46,105 nucleotides of DNA from positions 1-46,105 of the forward strand of contig DYGG01000025.1 in the NCBI GenBank assembly GCA_020724775.1, read 5' to 3'. Below are positions 8,101-16,259 of this stretch, piece after piece (positions within the stretch are counted from its first letter, which is position 1; every line of letters starts with the position of its first letter). The translations under genes were made by a program, and so were the position numbers. This DNA comes from Ignavibacterium sp. (GTDB lineage: Bacteria; Zixibacteria; MSB-5A5; GN15; PGXB01). A model generated the notes under the pieces. It did not search any database and was not told the origin of the DNA. It was given only the letters and a program-made list of their open reading frames with translations.

Positions 8101-9311
8101 ATGCTATCGTAGCAGTCTTTCAAAACATAGAACGCTTTTAACGGTTGCTCCTCTTTTCTTAATTTGTCAGCCTGCCTCACAGATTTACGAACACGGTTTC
8201 TCGAAATACGCTCAATGGAATTGTTACCTTCGGCAAGGCGGGCAGGGCCGAGTTTGGGCTGAAGTACCTTCCTGATTTCAGCATCATCCAATTCAACTTG
8301 CCAGAATTCACCGTGACGTTCTAAAGCGGCTGTTTCCAGGAGTCTTCTTATTTTTTTCAGAGTCGTGACACTATTGACCATGAATTCTTTGTTCAGCGAC
8401 TCAAGGATTTCACGCGGAATCCCTATGAGGTTGTTTTGTTCGGAGATGATGTCTGAGATGTGCGACTGCCTCTTTCTAAGCCTGTCACTCAATTCCCAAA
8501 AATCGGCTATCAATTTCATTCCTAATAATCGTCGCTGAATTTTGCGCAGTTCCTGCAGGTCAATTATCTGATACCGGTAAAGCGTTTCGGAAATATTAAG
8601 CGGGCGGCTGCCGCGTGAATCTTCTGTCAGCACTCGCGCCGTTCTCTTAAATTTCTCAAGAGAGGACTTTAATTGCAGACCTTCGTCAGAAGAACTGCTG
8701 GACAACTGCTCCGTCGCTATTAAGAGAGATTTACCGAGGGAATAACTGTCGGACTGGGGCGCCACAATTTCATTCCGGAAAATTTCCGGCGCGATTAATC
8801 CCGGTGTTCCAAAAATTCTCGAGTCGGGACAGGTATTTGATTCGGTCAGAAAGTCGAGGTCACAGAGTAAGACCCTGGTCTGGTTCGGGGAACGGCTTAT
8901 CCGGAAATTTTCAAGTTTGATATCGCCATGGACAAGTTTCAATAAATGCAGATAGTCTATAATCTCGGTTATCTGCACCAGTGCCTCGGGATAACGATTC
9001 AACAAATGTGAGGCGGATAAATCCTGCCAGTCAGAGTCAGAGAGATGAGGATATTCGATAAAGAGATTGCCGTTATCTGAAAATCGCCTTACCGCTTTAT
9101 TTATTATGCTGCTTTTTATACGTCTTTGCAGGTCAAAGGAGCGCCAGAGGATTGCTCTGGCACTTTCTTTGCCTATAGGCGAGTTTGGAGAAGGAATTTT
9201 CACAAAACGCTTGCTGCCGGAAACCGGGTCTTCGGCAAGCCAAGACTGGCTCAAAGCGTTCTCGGACAGTAAAGTTGAAAGTTTAAAAGTTTGTTGAACC
9301 GCAAATCTCAA
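5130..9311 (-). CDS. Ser/Thr kinase-like / TPR / GAF / sigma-54 AAA+ / Fis-HTH fusion regulator
   Basis: A 1393-residue one-protein signalling chain. Residues about 10-230 are a eukaryotic-type protein kinase fold with K38, HGDIKLEN (128-135; Asp130, no HRD Arg), DLD in place of DFG (151-153) and APE (174-176); the Gly-rich loop is poor. Residues about 370-900 are helical TPR-like repeats. A GAF domain follows (about 915-1070). A sigma-54-type AAA+ domain has Walker A GESGTGKE near 1115 and Walker B TLFLDEI near 1184, but the GAFTGA loop reads NVATGV near 1165. The C-terminus is a Fis-type helix-turn-helix ([23 protein letters not shown]). The start is a TTG at 9311 with GAGG upstream; a TTGACC-N17-TATATT promoter lies further up. 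Likely role: senses a signal through the kinase, TPR or GAF parts and activates sigma-54 promoters, possibly the flagellar ones in this window (inference). Confidence 0.85.
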   Translation of the reverse strand: MRFAVQQTFKLSTLLSENALSQSWLAEDPVSGSKRFVKIPSPNSPIGKESARAILWRSFDLQRRIKSSIINKAVRRFSDNGNLFIEYPHLSDSDWQDLSASHLLNRYPEALVQITEIIDYLHLLKLVHGDIKLENFRISRSPNQTRVLLCDLDFLTESNTCPDSRIFGTPGLIAPEIFRNEIVAPQSDSYSLGKSLLIATEQLSSSSSDEGLQLKSSLEKFKRTARVLTEDSRGSRPLNISETLYRYQIIDLQELRKIQRRLLGMKLIADFWELSDRLRKRQSHISDIISEQNNLIGIPREILESLNKEFMVNSVTTLKKIRRLLETAALERHGEFWQVELDDAEIRKVLQPKLGPARLAEGNNSIERISRNRVRKSVRQADKLRKEEQPLKAFYVLKDCYDSIEQDKSISADKESFDLIQELSALGLELGRIDETKSVLERGLSLSESDLSRQLQLLKTLVNVCLLKADYAAARGFITRGITIADNYDDALSKLAFNRQLASIEIFTTRRDSAPRILEELMQDAERLACYPELGRLKVISGLWHWKSGAFENAEKDFLAGLKLLQKSSERKDLIAPLGNLSMIYFEQAEYNKSVKFGKLAVSMAEGRSGSTAVSAVYSNLVLSYARLAEYNKARFWLQKYLSCARFIGNSSFYRNYYFLKGNLHLRMGELEPAKESLFSAYYLYTQGEKDRNWGKIYFNLALIAFYTGDKSEFEQCIGHAFESFEQIADKASLQESLLLRRLYAVVYEDAEPSILLENWNELRSLHCHYYAGVCLFHILAAFSGKNFKIALPDDNTSPPFLKRSPVPIFQAANELRSFHDGAGNISKNHIYLKIALKILLHSNDSFHASLICRRIGDFYCEMGKRRLALEYYEHARSIADNLRNSVMKEKITRQIDALPDTREDSARIVNVLSGISEILKNVTDYDLALTKLVEYAVDETGAERGVFLVRHEQKKDFYPKTYVNFDESDIADVRKISSHITDRVAHNIEPMIIANALQDERTKGFKSVMANNILSVICVPIHAEGEIRGVLYLDHHTIPALFKPQDILFINSIANFISSLYQTIQKFRIQDISARQLKQDLSTLGAGQHLITRNSKMKDLLSSLELAAKSNAPVLILGESGTGKELLAHLIHDLSFRSEKPLIKLNCAAIPATLMESELFGIARNVATGVDEREGKLSAADTGTLFLDEIADLPLEAQSKILRAIEYQEFEKVGSNRLVSTDIRYVAATNKEMKELVKTGKFREDLFYRINTITLQIPPLREREDDIPLLIEHFLSLSTCNRGRRPAISDSTMPYLMNYNWPGNVRELKNLVERLCILYPGARIEKTHLPQEIVNFQPQEGTARGKGAVDPSTLKRLLSENNWNKSAVSRKLNIPLSTLCRMLKKYDLLKPR

Positions 9312-9376
9312 TTTCCGCTAACCTCTAAATCCCCAGCCGGCTTAAGGACTTGAATATGTAGAATCTCTTCTATTTT

Positions 9377-9405
9377 AATATATTGTGAAGCATCAAATCG
9401 GTCAA
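9377..9405 (-). promoter_or_regulatory. Sigma-70-type promoter of the fusion regulator gene
   Basis: On the minus strand TTGACC (9400-9405) and TATATT (9377-9382) are 17 bp apart, giving a start near 9370 and a leader of about 60 nt before the TTG at 9311. Confidence 0.55.
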
Positions 9406-9476
9406 TGAAGAAAAGCAGGTGGGAATTAACAGGAATGAACCGCGCCGGGATAGACCGCGGAATTTTCAAGAAGGAG

Positions 9477-9524
9477 GGGTAGGGTTGGTAGAGGGGGCTA
9501 GGAAACTACCAATATAACCTACCC
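9477..9524. repeat. Two-part inverted repeat in the intergenic region
   Basis: GGGTAGG (9477-9483) pairs with CCTACCC (9518-9524), and inside it TTGGTAG (9485-9491) pairs with CTACCAA (9506-9512). All 14 pairs are Watson-Crick, with a 1 versus 5 nt internal loop and a 14-nt apical loop. There is no T-run directly after it on either strand, so it is not a classic terminator. It could be an RNA structure or a protein-binding site. Confidence 0.6.
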
Positions 9525-9715
9525 GCATCCTTCGCGTTTTTCCATTCCCTTAATGGACCGCGGCTTCGATTGTCCAATTATGTCAATCAAAACAGATTTG
9601 GCAAGAGAAATCTGATAACCATGTCAAGATTGTCGAAATTCGCTTAGAGGCTACTTTTTCATGCGGAGGAATCGATTACTGGCTTTCGATTCGGGTCTTT
9701 GGGTTGAACGACAAT

Positions 9716-9829
9716 TTAAGCCTGGTTGAGGTAATCAAGGAGGTCGGCAATCAGTTGGGCATATTGTTTCGGTTCTGCGAATTCGCACTGTCGTCGAGGA
9801 CTTTGAAAAAACTTGTGGCGCCTGTCCAT
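9716..9829 (-). other. Short reading frame, possible gene remnant beside tRNA-Ser
   Basis: From an ATG at 9829 the frame encodes 37 residues ending LIADLLDYLNQA. The same frame stays open upstream to about 9895, almost touching the 3' end of tRNA-Ser, and the upstream residues (ESRFGNYFGDALIAKRL) also look protein-like. No ribosome binding site at proper spacing and no recognised family. The 3' ends of tRNA genes are common integration sites, so this may be the tail of an inserted gene, but I see no duplicated tRNA end. Confidence 0.25.
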
Positions 9830-9898
9830 CCTCGTTAAGCGTTTAGCGATTAAGGCATCCCCAAAGTAGTTCCCAAACCGACTTTCCTGACAAAATTA

Positions 9899-9986
9899 CG
9901 GAGAGGCTGGGATTCGAACCCAGGGACGCCGGTTAAGCGTCAACTGCTTAGCAGGCAGCTGCCTTCGGCCTCTCGGCCACCTCTCC
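9899..9986 (-). tRNA. tRNA-Ser (anticodon GCU)
   Basis: An 88-nt class II tRNA. The acceptor arms GGAGAGG and CCTCTCC pair fully, the D arm reads TGGCCGAGAGGCC, the anticodon loop is CTGCTAA with anticodon GCT, a long variable arm typical of tRNA-Ser follows, and the T arm is CTGGGTTCGAATCCCAG. The discriminator is G and CCA is not encoded. It reads serine codons AGC/AGU. It is not tRNA-Sec, whose anticodon would be UCA. Confidence 0.95.
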
Positions 9987-10088
9987 TTATATTGCGAATT
10001 TGCCGGTTGCGGCAACCGAAAAACCAATATATGGCATCGCCAGCCAAATTCAAGAATTTTCTAAGATTAGATGGAGGGAGTGAAAATA

Positions 10089-10505
10089 TTAAATTGGCGC
10101 TTTTGTATTGACGGTAACTGCTTTTTGATTTGACAGGAAGCGCCAGTAGGCTCGCTCGATAATCAACGCCACTTCCTGCCCCTTAAACGGCTTGGTGATA
10201 TATTCATCCGCCCCAAGGCTGAGCGCTTCTTTGACCGAATAAGCATCGCCATACCCGGTCATCATGATGACGCCGACCTGCGGAAAACTCTTCTTGATTA
10301 CCTGTAACAACTCGTAACCGCTCATGACCGGCATCGAAATATCGGATACGACCAGGTCAACTTTGTTGCTCTTCATAAATTCCAGAGCCTCGCGAGCGCT
10401 GTCGACCCCTTTAATATTGTATCCTTTGCGCTGAAGCAACTGCTCCAGGACGCCCCGCACCATCGGGTCATCGTCAACAATCAATATGGTGACATTGTTT
10501 TTCAT
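10089..10505 (-). CDS. Stand-alone response regulator receiver (CheY-like)
   Basis: A 138-residue single receiver domain. The acidic pair DDD at 11-13, phospho-acceptor Asp55 (VVSDISMP), Thr in MMTGYGD and the conserved Lys in ITKPF are all present, so it should be phosphorylatable. There is no output domain; a C-terminal tail (FLSNQKAVTVNTKAPI) is unstructured. It acts as a CheY/Spo0F-type messenger or phosphorelay member in the cytoplasm. Its ATG overlaps the stop of the preceding receiver gene by 4 bp (ATGA). It is the last gene of the long flagellar/signalling run. A perfect CGGTTG/CAACCG hairpin lies downstream at 10004-10018, but it has no T-run. Confidence 0.9.
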   Translation of the reverse strand: MKNNVTILIVDDDPMVRGVLEQLLQRKGYNIKGVDSAREALEFMKSNKVDLVVSDISMPVMSGYELLQVIKKSFPQVGVIMMTGYGDAYSVKEALSLGADEYITKPFKGQEVALIIERAYWRFLSNQKAVTVNTKAPI

Positions 10506-10951
10506 GCTCTCGACCGCCGGTCCTGGCTCTTTTCCAATGTGACGATAATCTCGTTAACAAAGTCTTTCAGCATTACCGGCTTATACAAGAGCGATGCCGC
10601 TCCCCGGACACCCGCTTCGTTTACCAGTTTCTCGGTGGCGTTGCCGGTAACGATAATAATAGGCAGATACGGCCTCATCTCCTTTATGCGCGATACCGCC
10701 TCCACTCCGGCCATTTCCGGCATAATCAGGTCCATGGTAACCAGGTCGTAATCGCCCCCTTGGACTTTTTCCACGGCTTCCAGACCGTTGACCGCAATAT
10801 CGACCTCAACTGAGCGAGTAACTTCACAGAATTCTTTGAAAACATCCCGCACCCGAGGCTCATCATCCACGACCAGAATCCGAAAGGGTTTTCCCCGCTG
10901 TTGAGACATCGTCTCAATCTTTGTCAAATCGAGATTCTTTACGCTGTTCAT
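10502..10951 (-). CDS. Stand-alone response regulator receiver
   Basis: A 149-residue protein with a 20-residue N-terminal extension before a single receiver domain. VVDDE (27-31), phospho-acceptor Asp74 (VTMDLIMPEM), Thr in VTGN and Lys in YKPV are all intact. Built like CheY but with no output domain. The distance to the upstream helical protein gene is 43 bp, and it overlaps the next receiver gene by 4 bp. An alternative start at Met15 is possible. Partner kinases are not known; the nearest kinase-like proteins in the same run have defective ATPase parts. Confidence 0.88.
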   Translation of the reverse strand: MNSVKNLDLTKIETMSQQRGKPFRILVVDDEPRVRDVFKEFCEVTRSVEVDIAVNGLEAVEKVQGGDYDLVTMDLIMPEMAGVEAVSRIKEMRPYLPIIIVTGNATEKLVNEAGVRGAASLLYKPVMLKDFVNEIIVTLEKSQDRRSRA

Positions 10952-10994
10952 CTTTTTAAATCATCCTATTCCGGTCAAAGTCAGCCTTTCGAGC

Positions 10995-11381
10995 CTATCT
11001 ATAGTTATCGACCATTCCCCGCTTCTTCTTAATCTCCCCTACCGCTTTCAGAACGGTCTGACTTAAGTTGAGAATCTCATTCAAGGAGACCTCGATCCGG
11101 TCCATCTTTTCATTTTGCGGCGGCGGCGTGTAGACCATCTTCTCTTCATTGCGAAAAGCCTTCAGCATGGTCGTGATTTCTTTGATAACCTCGACCGAAC
11201 CGTTAATCAAACGGGTGAATTCCGGCTCCAGCACGGTCAGTTCCTTCAGATCATTCTTGGCTTTAGCCAGAGAAATGGCAAGATTCAACGCCAGGACTTT
11301 GACTTGACCGGCAAGTTCATCGAGTTGCAGATGCCAGTCGGCCGGCATCGGGTCATCACGTCGTTCTTCTGATTTGGTCAT
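10995..11381 (-). CDS. Helical protein with an MCP-tip-like segment
   Basis: A 128-residue, mostly helical protein. Residues about 20-45 read LDELAGQVKVLALNLAIS and on, close to the chemoreceptor hairpin tip (VLALNAAIEAARA in MCPs). The rest is coiled-coil-like and ends in a basic tail. A full methyl-accepting protein is far longer and has membrane segments, so this is at most a stand-alone signalling hairpin that could touch CheA/CheW arrays; that is inference. Its ATG overlaps the receiver gene before it by 4 bp (ATGA), so it belongs to the same operon. Confidence 0.6.
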   Translation of the reverse strand: MTKSEERRDDPMPADWHLQLDELAGQVKVLALNLAISLAKAKNDLKELTVLEPEFTRLINGSVEVIKEITTMLKAFRNEEKMVYTPPPQNEKMDRIEVSLNEILNLSQTVLKAVGEIKKKRGMVDNYR

Positions 11382-11731
11382 ATCATCACCAGTTCTTTGA
11401 TTTTTTCGCGAAGGGGAGTGATATCGGATGATTTTAAAATATAGCCGGCGGCGACCCAGGTATGAAAATCGGCTTTATATGTTGAATACGCCGAATTCAG
11501 AATCACCGGCAGATTACTGAAGGACTCCTTGAATCTCTTGAGCAGTTCCAGTCCGCTGGTTTCTTCCAGTTCTATATCCAATATCACCAGGTCAAAATGA
11601 GTGGACGCAGCCTTTTCCAGCGCTTCGTCGCCGGTAGCGGCCGTTTCCACCCGATATCCCTCCCTGGTAAAAACATCCGTATATAACTTTCTAATGTGGT
11701 CTTCGTCGTCAACCACAAGAAGTTTCTTCAT
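11378..11731 (-). CDS. Stand-alone response regulator receiver
   Basis: A 117-residue receiver-only protein: VVDDED at 6-11, phospho-acceptor Asp52 (VILDIELEE), SAYSTYK, and a Lys in YILKSSD about residue 101. I chose the ATG at 11731 (MKKLLVVDDE) because GGGAGG lies 5 bp before it and the receiver fold starts there; the open frame extends to 11878, but the extra 49 residues are Arg/Ala-rich noise inside the kinase gene. It overlaps the end of the histidine-kinase-like gene by 23 bp and its stop overlaps the next gene by 4 bp. Confidence 0.88.
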   Translation of the reverse strand: MKKLLVVDDEDHIRKLYTDVFTREGYRVETAATGDEALEKAASTHFDLVILDIELEETSGLELLKRFKESFSNLPVILNSAYSTYKADFHTWVAAGYILKSSDITPLREKIKELVMI

Positions 11732-13499
11732 CGCTGCCTCCCTTATACTGGGGTAATTCAACATAAATTCGGGGAAATTCATTCGGCACATTTTCAATGC
11801 CGTAGTTGCCGCCGTGGTAGCGAAGCGTTTCGCCCGCGACAATAATCGACAGTTTCTGCGTCCCGGTGCTGCTTCCAAAAATCTGCTTAAGCGTCTTGAT
11901 TATTTGCGGTTTGGCCTGGTCGCCCCCGCTGAAATCAATATTCATCAGCGCTTTTTGCTCCCGTTCCAAAGTGGAGATGATAACATTGCATCCGTCGGTC
12001 AACTCTTCCATTGAAATCAGCATAAACTGCAGCAGGGCGTGCTGAAGTTGGTCAGGATTCCCCCAGACCGGCAAGCGGGCATCCGTCAGGCGCAGGGTCG
12101 GGGGGTTGTGACGATGTCTCAATTTGGAATTTAGAAGTTGCACGGTGGCGGTGACGAGTTGATTGAAATCAATCAGCCGCGTCTTGGTCCGGCTGGCGCG
12201 GGAGAAATCGAGAACGTGATGCAGGACTGTCTCGGCCCTTTTTGTCTCCGCCAGAATAATATTAAGATATTCGGAGTTGCCGTCCATTCCTCCGGTCGAA
12301 AGCATCAGGTTAGCAAAGCCGCCGATGACAGTCAGCGGGTTGCGCAGTTCATGTGCGATTGATGACGTCAGTTCACCGATTACTGACATTTTCTCCACCC
12401 GAATCATCTGTTCCTGCGATTCCGCCAATTGCCGATTAATCAGTTCCAATTCGGCGGCATGCTCAACCAGATTATCATAGAGGCGCGAGCGCTCAATGGC
12501 AACCGCAGTATGGTTGGCGAAAGTCTGAAGCAACTTGACATCGGATGACGATATTCTTTTCCCGGTAATCTGGTTATCAGCCGCTATTATTCCGAGTTTC
12601 TTGTCTTTGCTGATTATCGGCGCTACGGCAAGATTAACCGTGTGCAGACGTCGCATAATCTCACGGGATGACTCGGGCAATTCATCCCGCCCGGTGACAT
12701 TGATGCCCATCCCCTCCTGGAGCGCGCGGCTGAAAAACGTTTCAGACGAAAGCGGAATCTTCCATCCCGAAATCAGCGAACTGAGCGAATAATTGGAAAC
12801 ATTCTCCCGGTCGCTGTAATCTTCCAGCATCTCTTTCAGGCTCTTCTGCTGACGCGACAACCGCGACCATATTTCCCCCGCTTCCTCCGGACTGCTCGGA
12901 CCGATAGCCACTTTTCCCTCGAGATAACCGCCGTCGGCGTCAATCAGAAAGAGAAAAGCTCGGTTAAAACCGAGTCCCTGATTGGCGGTAACTCCGGTCA
13001 GAATTATTCGAAGAACTTCATCCAGGTCGGCCGTCGACGAAAGCGCCTCGGAAACTTCGGCAAGAATCGACAATTCTAAGATTGCTTCTTCCAGTTCCGC
13101 TTTTCGCCGGGCGCTTTCGGTGACATCCTGCAAAGTCCCGATAATACCGAGGGTTTCTTCCGCCTGTCGTCGGAAGGGGCTCACATATACATTCAGAATG
13201 GCAAAATGTCCCTGACGATTGGAACAGCGGTGCTCCGGCAGCACCAGATTTCTCCCTTCAACAATCTGGCTGAGGGAGTTCATCAGACTGGCATTAATTA
13301 CCGCGTCAATATCCCGAAGTGAAGCGCCGGAGGCATCTTCAGGCACGCGGTACCCCAGAATGGATGAAGCATTCCGATTCATATAACTGATTATGCCCTG
13401 CCGGTCGGTTACAAAAATGCCCAGCGGCATATCATCAAACTGCGCTTTCAAGAACGAGAGATACTCGTTGGTCATTACATCCTGCAGAATTTCCATCAT
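11709..13499 (-). CDS. PAS-GAF-HisKA sensor with degenerate ATPase domain
   Basis: A 596-residue cytoplasmic sensor. A PAS domain (about 12-130, FVTDRQGIISYMNRNAS) is followed by a GAF domain (about 145-340) and a HisKA helix with the H box SSIAHELRNPL (His383). The C-terminal HATPase_c region is badly degenerate: the N box reads HALLQFMLISMEEL with no Asn, the DxGxG box is lost (DFSGG), and GTGLGL is absent (TGTQKLSI). It may therefore not bind ATP and could act as a phosphotransfer or scaffold protein, or be phosphorylated by another kinase (inference). The ATG overlaps the preceding gene by 4 bp. Neighbours are three receivers, fitting a multi-part relay. Confidence 0.8.
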   Translation of the reverse strand: MMEILQDVMTNEYLSFLKAQFDDMPLGIFVTDRQGIISYMNRNASSILGYRVPEDASGASLRDIDAVINASLMNSLSQIVEGRNLVLPEHRCSNRQGHFAILNVYVSPFRRQAEETLGIIGTLQDVTESARRKAELEEAILELSILAEVSEALSSTADLDEVLRIILTGVTANQGLGFNRAFLFLIDADGGYLEGKVAIGPSSPEEAGEIWSRLSRQQKSLKEMLEDYSDRENVSNYSLSSLISGWKIPLSSETFFSRALQEGMGINVTGRDELPESSREIMRRLHTVNLAVAPIISKDKKLGIIAADNQITGKRISSSDVKLLQTFANHTAVAIERSRLYDNLVEHAAELELINRQLAESQEQMIRVEKMSVIGELTSSIAHELRNPLTVIGGFANLMLSTGGMDGNSEYLNIILAETKRAETVLHHVLDFSRASRTKTRLIDFNQLVTATVQLLNSKLRHRHNPPTLRLTDARLPVWGNPDQLQHALLQFMLISMEELTDGCNVIISTLEREQKALMNIDFSGGDQAKPQIIKTLKQIFGSSTGTQKLSIIVAGETLRYHGGNYGIENVPNEFPRIYVELPQYKGGSDEETSCG

Positions 13500-14383
13500 C
13501 CCTTTACTCCCAAAGTCGATTTATGAAGATTCAGCATTTTCACGCCGTCCAGGTCATTCAGATAAGTTTCCGATACGAGGTCTTCTATCTGAAGAAGCCG
13601 GCGGTTAATCTCGGCTATTTTCATTGCCTCATTTTCAATGCATTCCAACCGTTCCATAACATCCGGCGCCAGCCGGTCGCTAATTAGCGCCAGGCACTGC
13701 GTCTGCCCCACAATCACAGCCAGCGGATTGTTGATTTCATGATTGACCGACCGCGCCAACTCCTTCACCGCCGACAGTTTTTCGTGATTTATAATGTGGC
13801 GTTGCGACTCCATCAACTCCTCATGCGCCTTCTGGAGCGCCAGATTTTTCGCTTCCAGTTCCGCCTGATATATGAGGCGTTCTATCGATATAGCAATCTG
13901 GTCGCCGACAATGGTTAATAGTTTAAGGTCTTTGTCGCGGAAAAAGTCGGGCAGCGTATGGGCGAAGTTTACGGCTCCGATAAGTTCCTCCGCCACCAAA
14001 AGCGGGATGCTAAGAAAGGAACTGCGGGTTTTTTCGGGGGGGCGGTCCAGGTTGCGGATATTGGACAGAAGCACCGGCTTTTTCTGACGTGCCGCCCATG
14101 CCGTGATGCCACTTCCGACTTCAAACTGAACAAAATCTATCGGCTCCACCCGTTCCCCCAGCGAAACCATCTCATCCAGTCGTTTCTTTTTCTTGTCATA
14201 AAGATAAAGTGTTGCCGATTCAAAGGCGACAATCTCCTGAATCATCTTAAGAACTCGAGCAAAGGTTTCCCGACCGGGCGGTTCATTGCGGATTACCGCC
14301 GCCACTTCGGCTACCAGACTGATTTTATTCCAGAAGCGGCTGATAGGCTCTTCTGATTTCTTTCGTTTGCTTGCCAGAGTCAT
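13496..14383 (-). CDS. GAF-HisKA protein lacking a HATPase domain
   Basis: A 295-residue protein with a GAF domain (about 28-170) and a dimerisation/phospho-acceptor helix pair with the H box NHEINNPLAV (His215). The protein stops after the second helix (residue 295), where a histidine kinase would continue with about 110-150 residues of ATPase. The stop is real and overlaps the next start as ATGA, so this is not an obvious frameshift: the following frame starts a complete PAS domain. It could pair with another kinase as a phospho-acceptor or regulate dimerisation. It overlaps the secreted-protein gene upstream by 4 bp. Confidence 0.75.
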   Translation of the reverse strand: MTLASKRKKSEEPISRFWNKISLVAEVAAVIRNEPPGRETFARVLKMIQEIVAFESATLYLYDKKKKRLDEMVSLGERVEPIDFVQFEVGSGITAWAARQKKPVLLSNIRNLDRPPEKTRSSFLSIPLLVAEELIGAVNFAHTLPDFFRDKDLKLLTIVGDQIAISIERLIYQAELEAKNLALQKAHEELMESQRHIINHEKLSAVKELARSVNHEINNPLAVIVGQTQCLALISDRLAPDVMERLECIENEAMKIAEINRRLLQIEDLVSETYLNDLDGVKMLNLHKSTLGVKG

Positions 14384-14991
14384 TTTTTTGCCAGACTTTT
14401 TATTTTGTCCAGGATGTCATCGGCTGCTTGTCGCTCCAGGGCATCGAAGAGAATAATCTTCTGGTCCGCCGGAATCATAAGGGACGGATGGTCGGGGTCA
14501 TCTTCCGATATCTGCCACTGGTCGGAGGCTTTGATCTCGCAGGAAATTTTCTCGGCGGCAATGGCGCTTCCCCGCTCCAAGTCGAAGATTCGGAGCCTTC
14601 CGCTCAAGACGGCATAGGTGCGGTACCGAAATACAAGAATTGGAAAAATGGTTGCCTTTTTCCTGGTCAGGTCGATACGGTCGATCAAGACATCAACAAT
14701 AAAGCGCGCCTGGCGGTTGCGCCCAAAGGATATGATCCTTTCCAGTTCACTTACATGGTCGGCGCCGTGGCGGTCGAAAGCCCCCCGACTGACAACCGAT
14801 ATCGGCGCCGCTATTTGCGACAGTCCATATTCAATCTTTTGCGATAGACGATTGTCACAGTACGGCGAATCGACAGTCCCCACCGCGACAATTATCGTCG
14901 ATTGCGCCGCCACCGATGAAACAGCGACGAATAGAACAATACCTGTAAGAACCGGCAGGCAGAGCCGCCGTTTAAATCTCGTCCCTGCCAT
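14380..14991 (-). CDS. Secreted protein of unknown function in the flagellar/signalling operon
   Basis: A 203-residue protein with a signal peptide (basic MAGTRFKRRL, hydrophobic core to about residue 29, VAAQ-S cleavage site). The mature part alternates strands and helices (RFIVDVLIDRIDL, SGRLRIFDLERGSAIAAEKISCEI), reminiscent of the CsgG/FlgT-like periplasmic fold that binds outer-membrane or flagellar parts, but no diagnostic motif is certain. The start overlaps the end of a PilZ gene by 20 bp and the stop overlaps the GAF-HisKA gene by 4 bp, so it is firmly inside the operon. A role outside the membrane tied to motility is inference from context. Confidence 0.65.
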   Translation of the reverse strand: MAGTRFKRRLCLPVLTGIVLFVAVSSVAAQSTIIVAVGTVDSPYCDNRLSQKIEYGLSQIAAPISVVSRGAFDRHGADHVSELERIISFGRNRQARFIVDVLIDRIDLTRKKATIFPILVFRYRTYAVLSGRLRIFDLERGSAIAAEKISCEIKASDQWQISEDDPDHPSLMIPADQKIILFDALERQAADDILDKIKSLAKK

Positions 14992-15502
14992 ACTTGGTGA
15001 CTTTCTTGAAGAAGATATACTTGTTCAGAGTCTTTTTTATCTTTTCATCAAATGATGCCACATCATCTGGAATCAGCACCTGTTCGGGGCCGGAAAATAT
15101 ATCCACAAAGTTCTCCCGCGGCACAAATTCAACCCCCACCAGCCACTCTTTCTCATCGGCTTCACTCCGCTTTACCACACCGACAATCCGGTCCACCACC
15201 TCAACCTCCTGCAGCGAAATCTTCAAAAGCACGACGGCATTCTCCTCGACCGGAAATTCTGTCACCAGAAGCAGACCGCCGGCGGATATATTGAGAATAG
15301 AGCCGTGAAATGACGGTCCATTGAGGTCGGGCCAGAAATCCCCGGAACGGCTCTTGAGAATTGTCCCCTCCATCGGTTCCGAAATCTCCAGCCGGATATA
15401 CCGCCGCTGTTTGTCGCGACCCAGTTTGAAGGGAGGTTTTACCCCGACAGTATCATCGCTTACCGTGACATCGGAGATTACTTTAACTCGTGACTGTTCC
15501 AT
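14972..15502 (-). CDS. PilZ-domain protein (third of three)
   Basis: A 176-residue protein with one PilZ domain. The c-di-GMP-binding pieces are both visible: RRYIR at 33-37 and NISAGG at 71-76. It lacks the YcgR-type N-terminal barrel of its two upstream paralogues and has an acidic/basic C-terminal helix instead (SFDEKIKKTLNKYIFFKK). PilZ proteins bind cyclic di-GMP in the cytoplasm and often brake or steer flagellar motors. It is separated by 10 bp from the preceding PilZ gene. It probably came from duplication within the operon followed by divergence. Confidence 0.85.
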   Translation of the reverse strand: MEQSRVKVISDVTVSDDTVGVKPPFKLGRDKQRRYIRLEISEPMEGTILKSRSGDFWPDLNGPSFHGSILNISAGGLLLVTEFPVEENAVVLLKISLQEVEVVDRIVGVVKRSEADEKEWLVGVEFVPRENFVDIFSGPEQVLIPDDVASFDEKIKKTLNKYIFFKKVTKYGRDEI

Positions 15503-15512
15503 CGCGGTTCCT

Positions 15513-16259
15513 TTATTCTAATTGGTCTCTGAATTTTTCGGTTAAGATTGAGGCCAGTTCCAGACGCATCTGGTCATCGAAGTCGAACAGTTTGGCAGGA
15601 AGATTCTTGATCAGATTGCGGGGGAGTTTGTGCGGGCAGTCCTCTTTTACCATGAATTCCACGCCCACCAGGGAGCTGTTGTCATCGCTGCGGCGTTTGT
15701 GACGAACTCTGGCAACCAGAAGACTCGGCATATTTATCTCTTCCATATCGATATTAATCACCATATAATCATCCCGGGAAAGATAGACCGGAATCTTGAC
15801 CAGGGCGCCGCCCCCGCTGACATTCATTGTTGAGGTTTCCATCCATTTCAGTTTGCTTAAGCGAAAGTAGCCGACATTAGTATCATCGAAGAAAGTCAGT
15901 TTCACGGCCCGGGCAATCGGGAACCGGATATAGCGGCGCCTTACCCGCGGAGAAACTTCTTCGGCAATCGGTATCTGCACCCGACCCGGACGGGGGATGA
16001 TAACTTTAGAGGTAAATCCGACCGGTTCCCCTTTATAATCAAACAACACTTCAATATTCTGATTGGCAATCAACTGGTCGATTCGCCCTGCCGACCCGGA
16101 GCGATCCAAAATTAAATTGCCGTCAGTTATCGCCATGACCTTGGTGCTGAGAAATCGACCGGCGAACTGTTCTGTTTTCAACTGAATTTCCCGACCGACC
16201 AGTTTGGAATAATCGATGGTGCGGCTGCTGATAATGACGTTGTCGCTTTCAGCCGTCAT
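15513..16259 (-). CDS. YcgR-like PilZ protein (second of three)
   Basis: A 248-residue cytoplasmic protein with an N-terminal YcgR-like beta barrel (about 20-100) and a PilZ domain with RRRYIR (107-112) and NVSGGG (146-151), the two motifs that hold cyclic di-GMP. Known YcgR proteins bind the flagellar switch/stator and slow the motor when c-di-GMP is high. The ATG at 16259 follows the stop of the preceding PilZ gene directly (no gap). Downstream by 10 bp is the third PilZ gene. Confidence 0.87.
   Translation of the reverse strand: MTAESDNVIISSRTIDYSKLVGREIQLKTEQFAGRFLSTKVMAITDGNLILDRSGSAGRIDQLIANQNIEVLFDYKGEPVGFTSKVIIPRPGRVQIPIAEEVSPRVRRRYIRFPIARAVKLTFFDDTNVGYFRLSKLKWMETSTMNVSGGGALVKIPVYLSRDDYMVINIDMEEINMPSLLVARVRHKRRSDDNSSLVGVEFMVKEDCPHKLPRNLIKNLPAKLFDFDDQMRLELASILTEKFRDQLE

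Noticed and set aside
9408-9482. 25-codon plus-strand frame (MKKSRWELTG...)
   Set aside because: Short, overlaps the inverted repeat, and has no ribosome binding site.
9899-9986. tRNA-Sec for the selenoprotein
   Set aside because: The anticodon is GCU and the arm sizes are those of tRNA-Ser.
11732-11878. Upstream extension of the receiver gene to 11878
   Set aside because: The extra residues are Arg/Ala-rich, lie inside the kinase gene, and the ATG at 11731 has a clear ribosome binding site right before the receiver fold.
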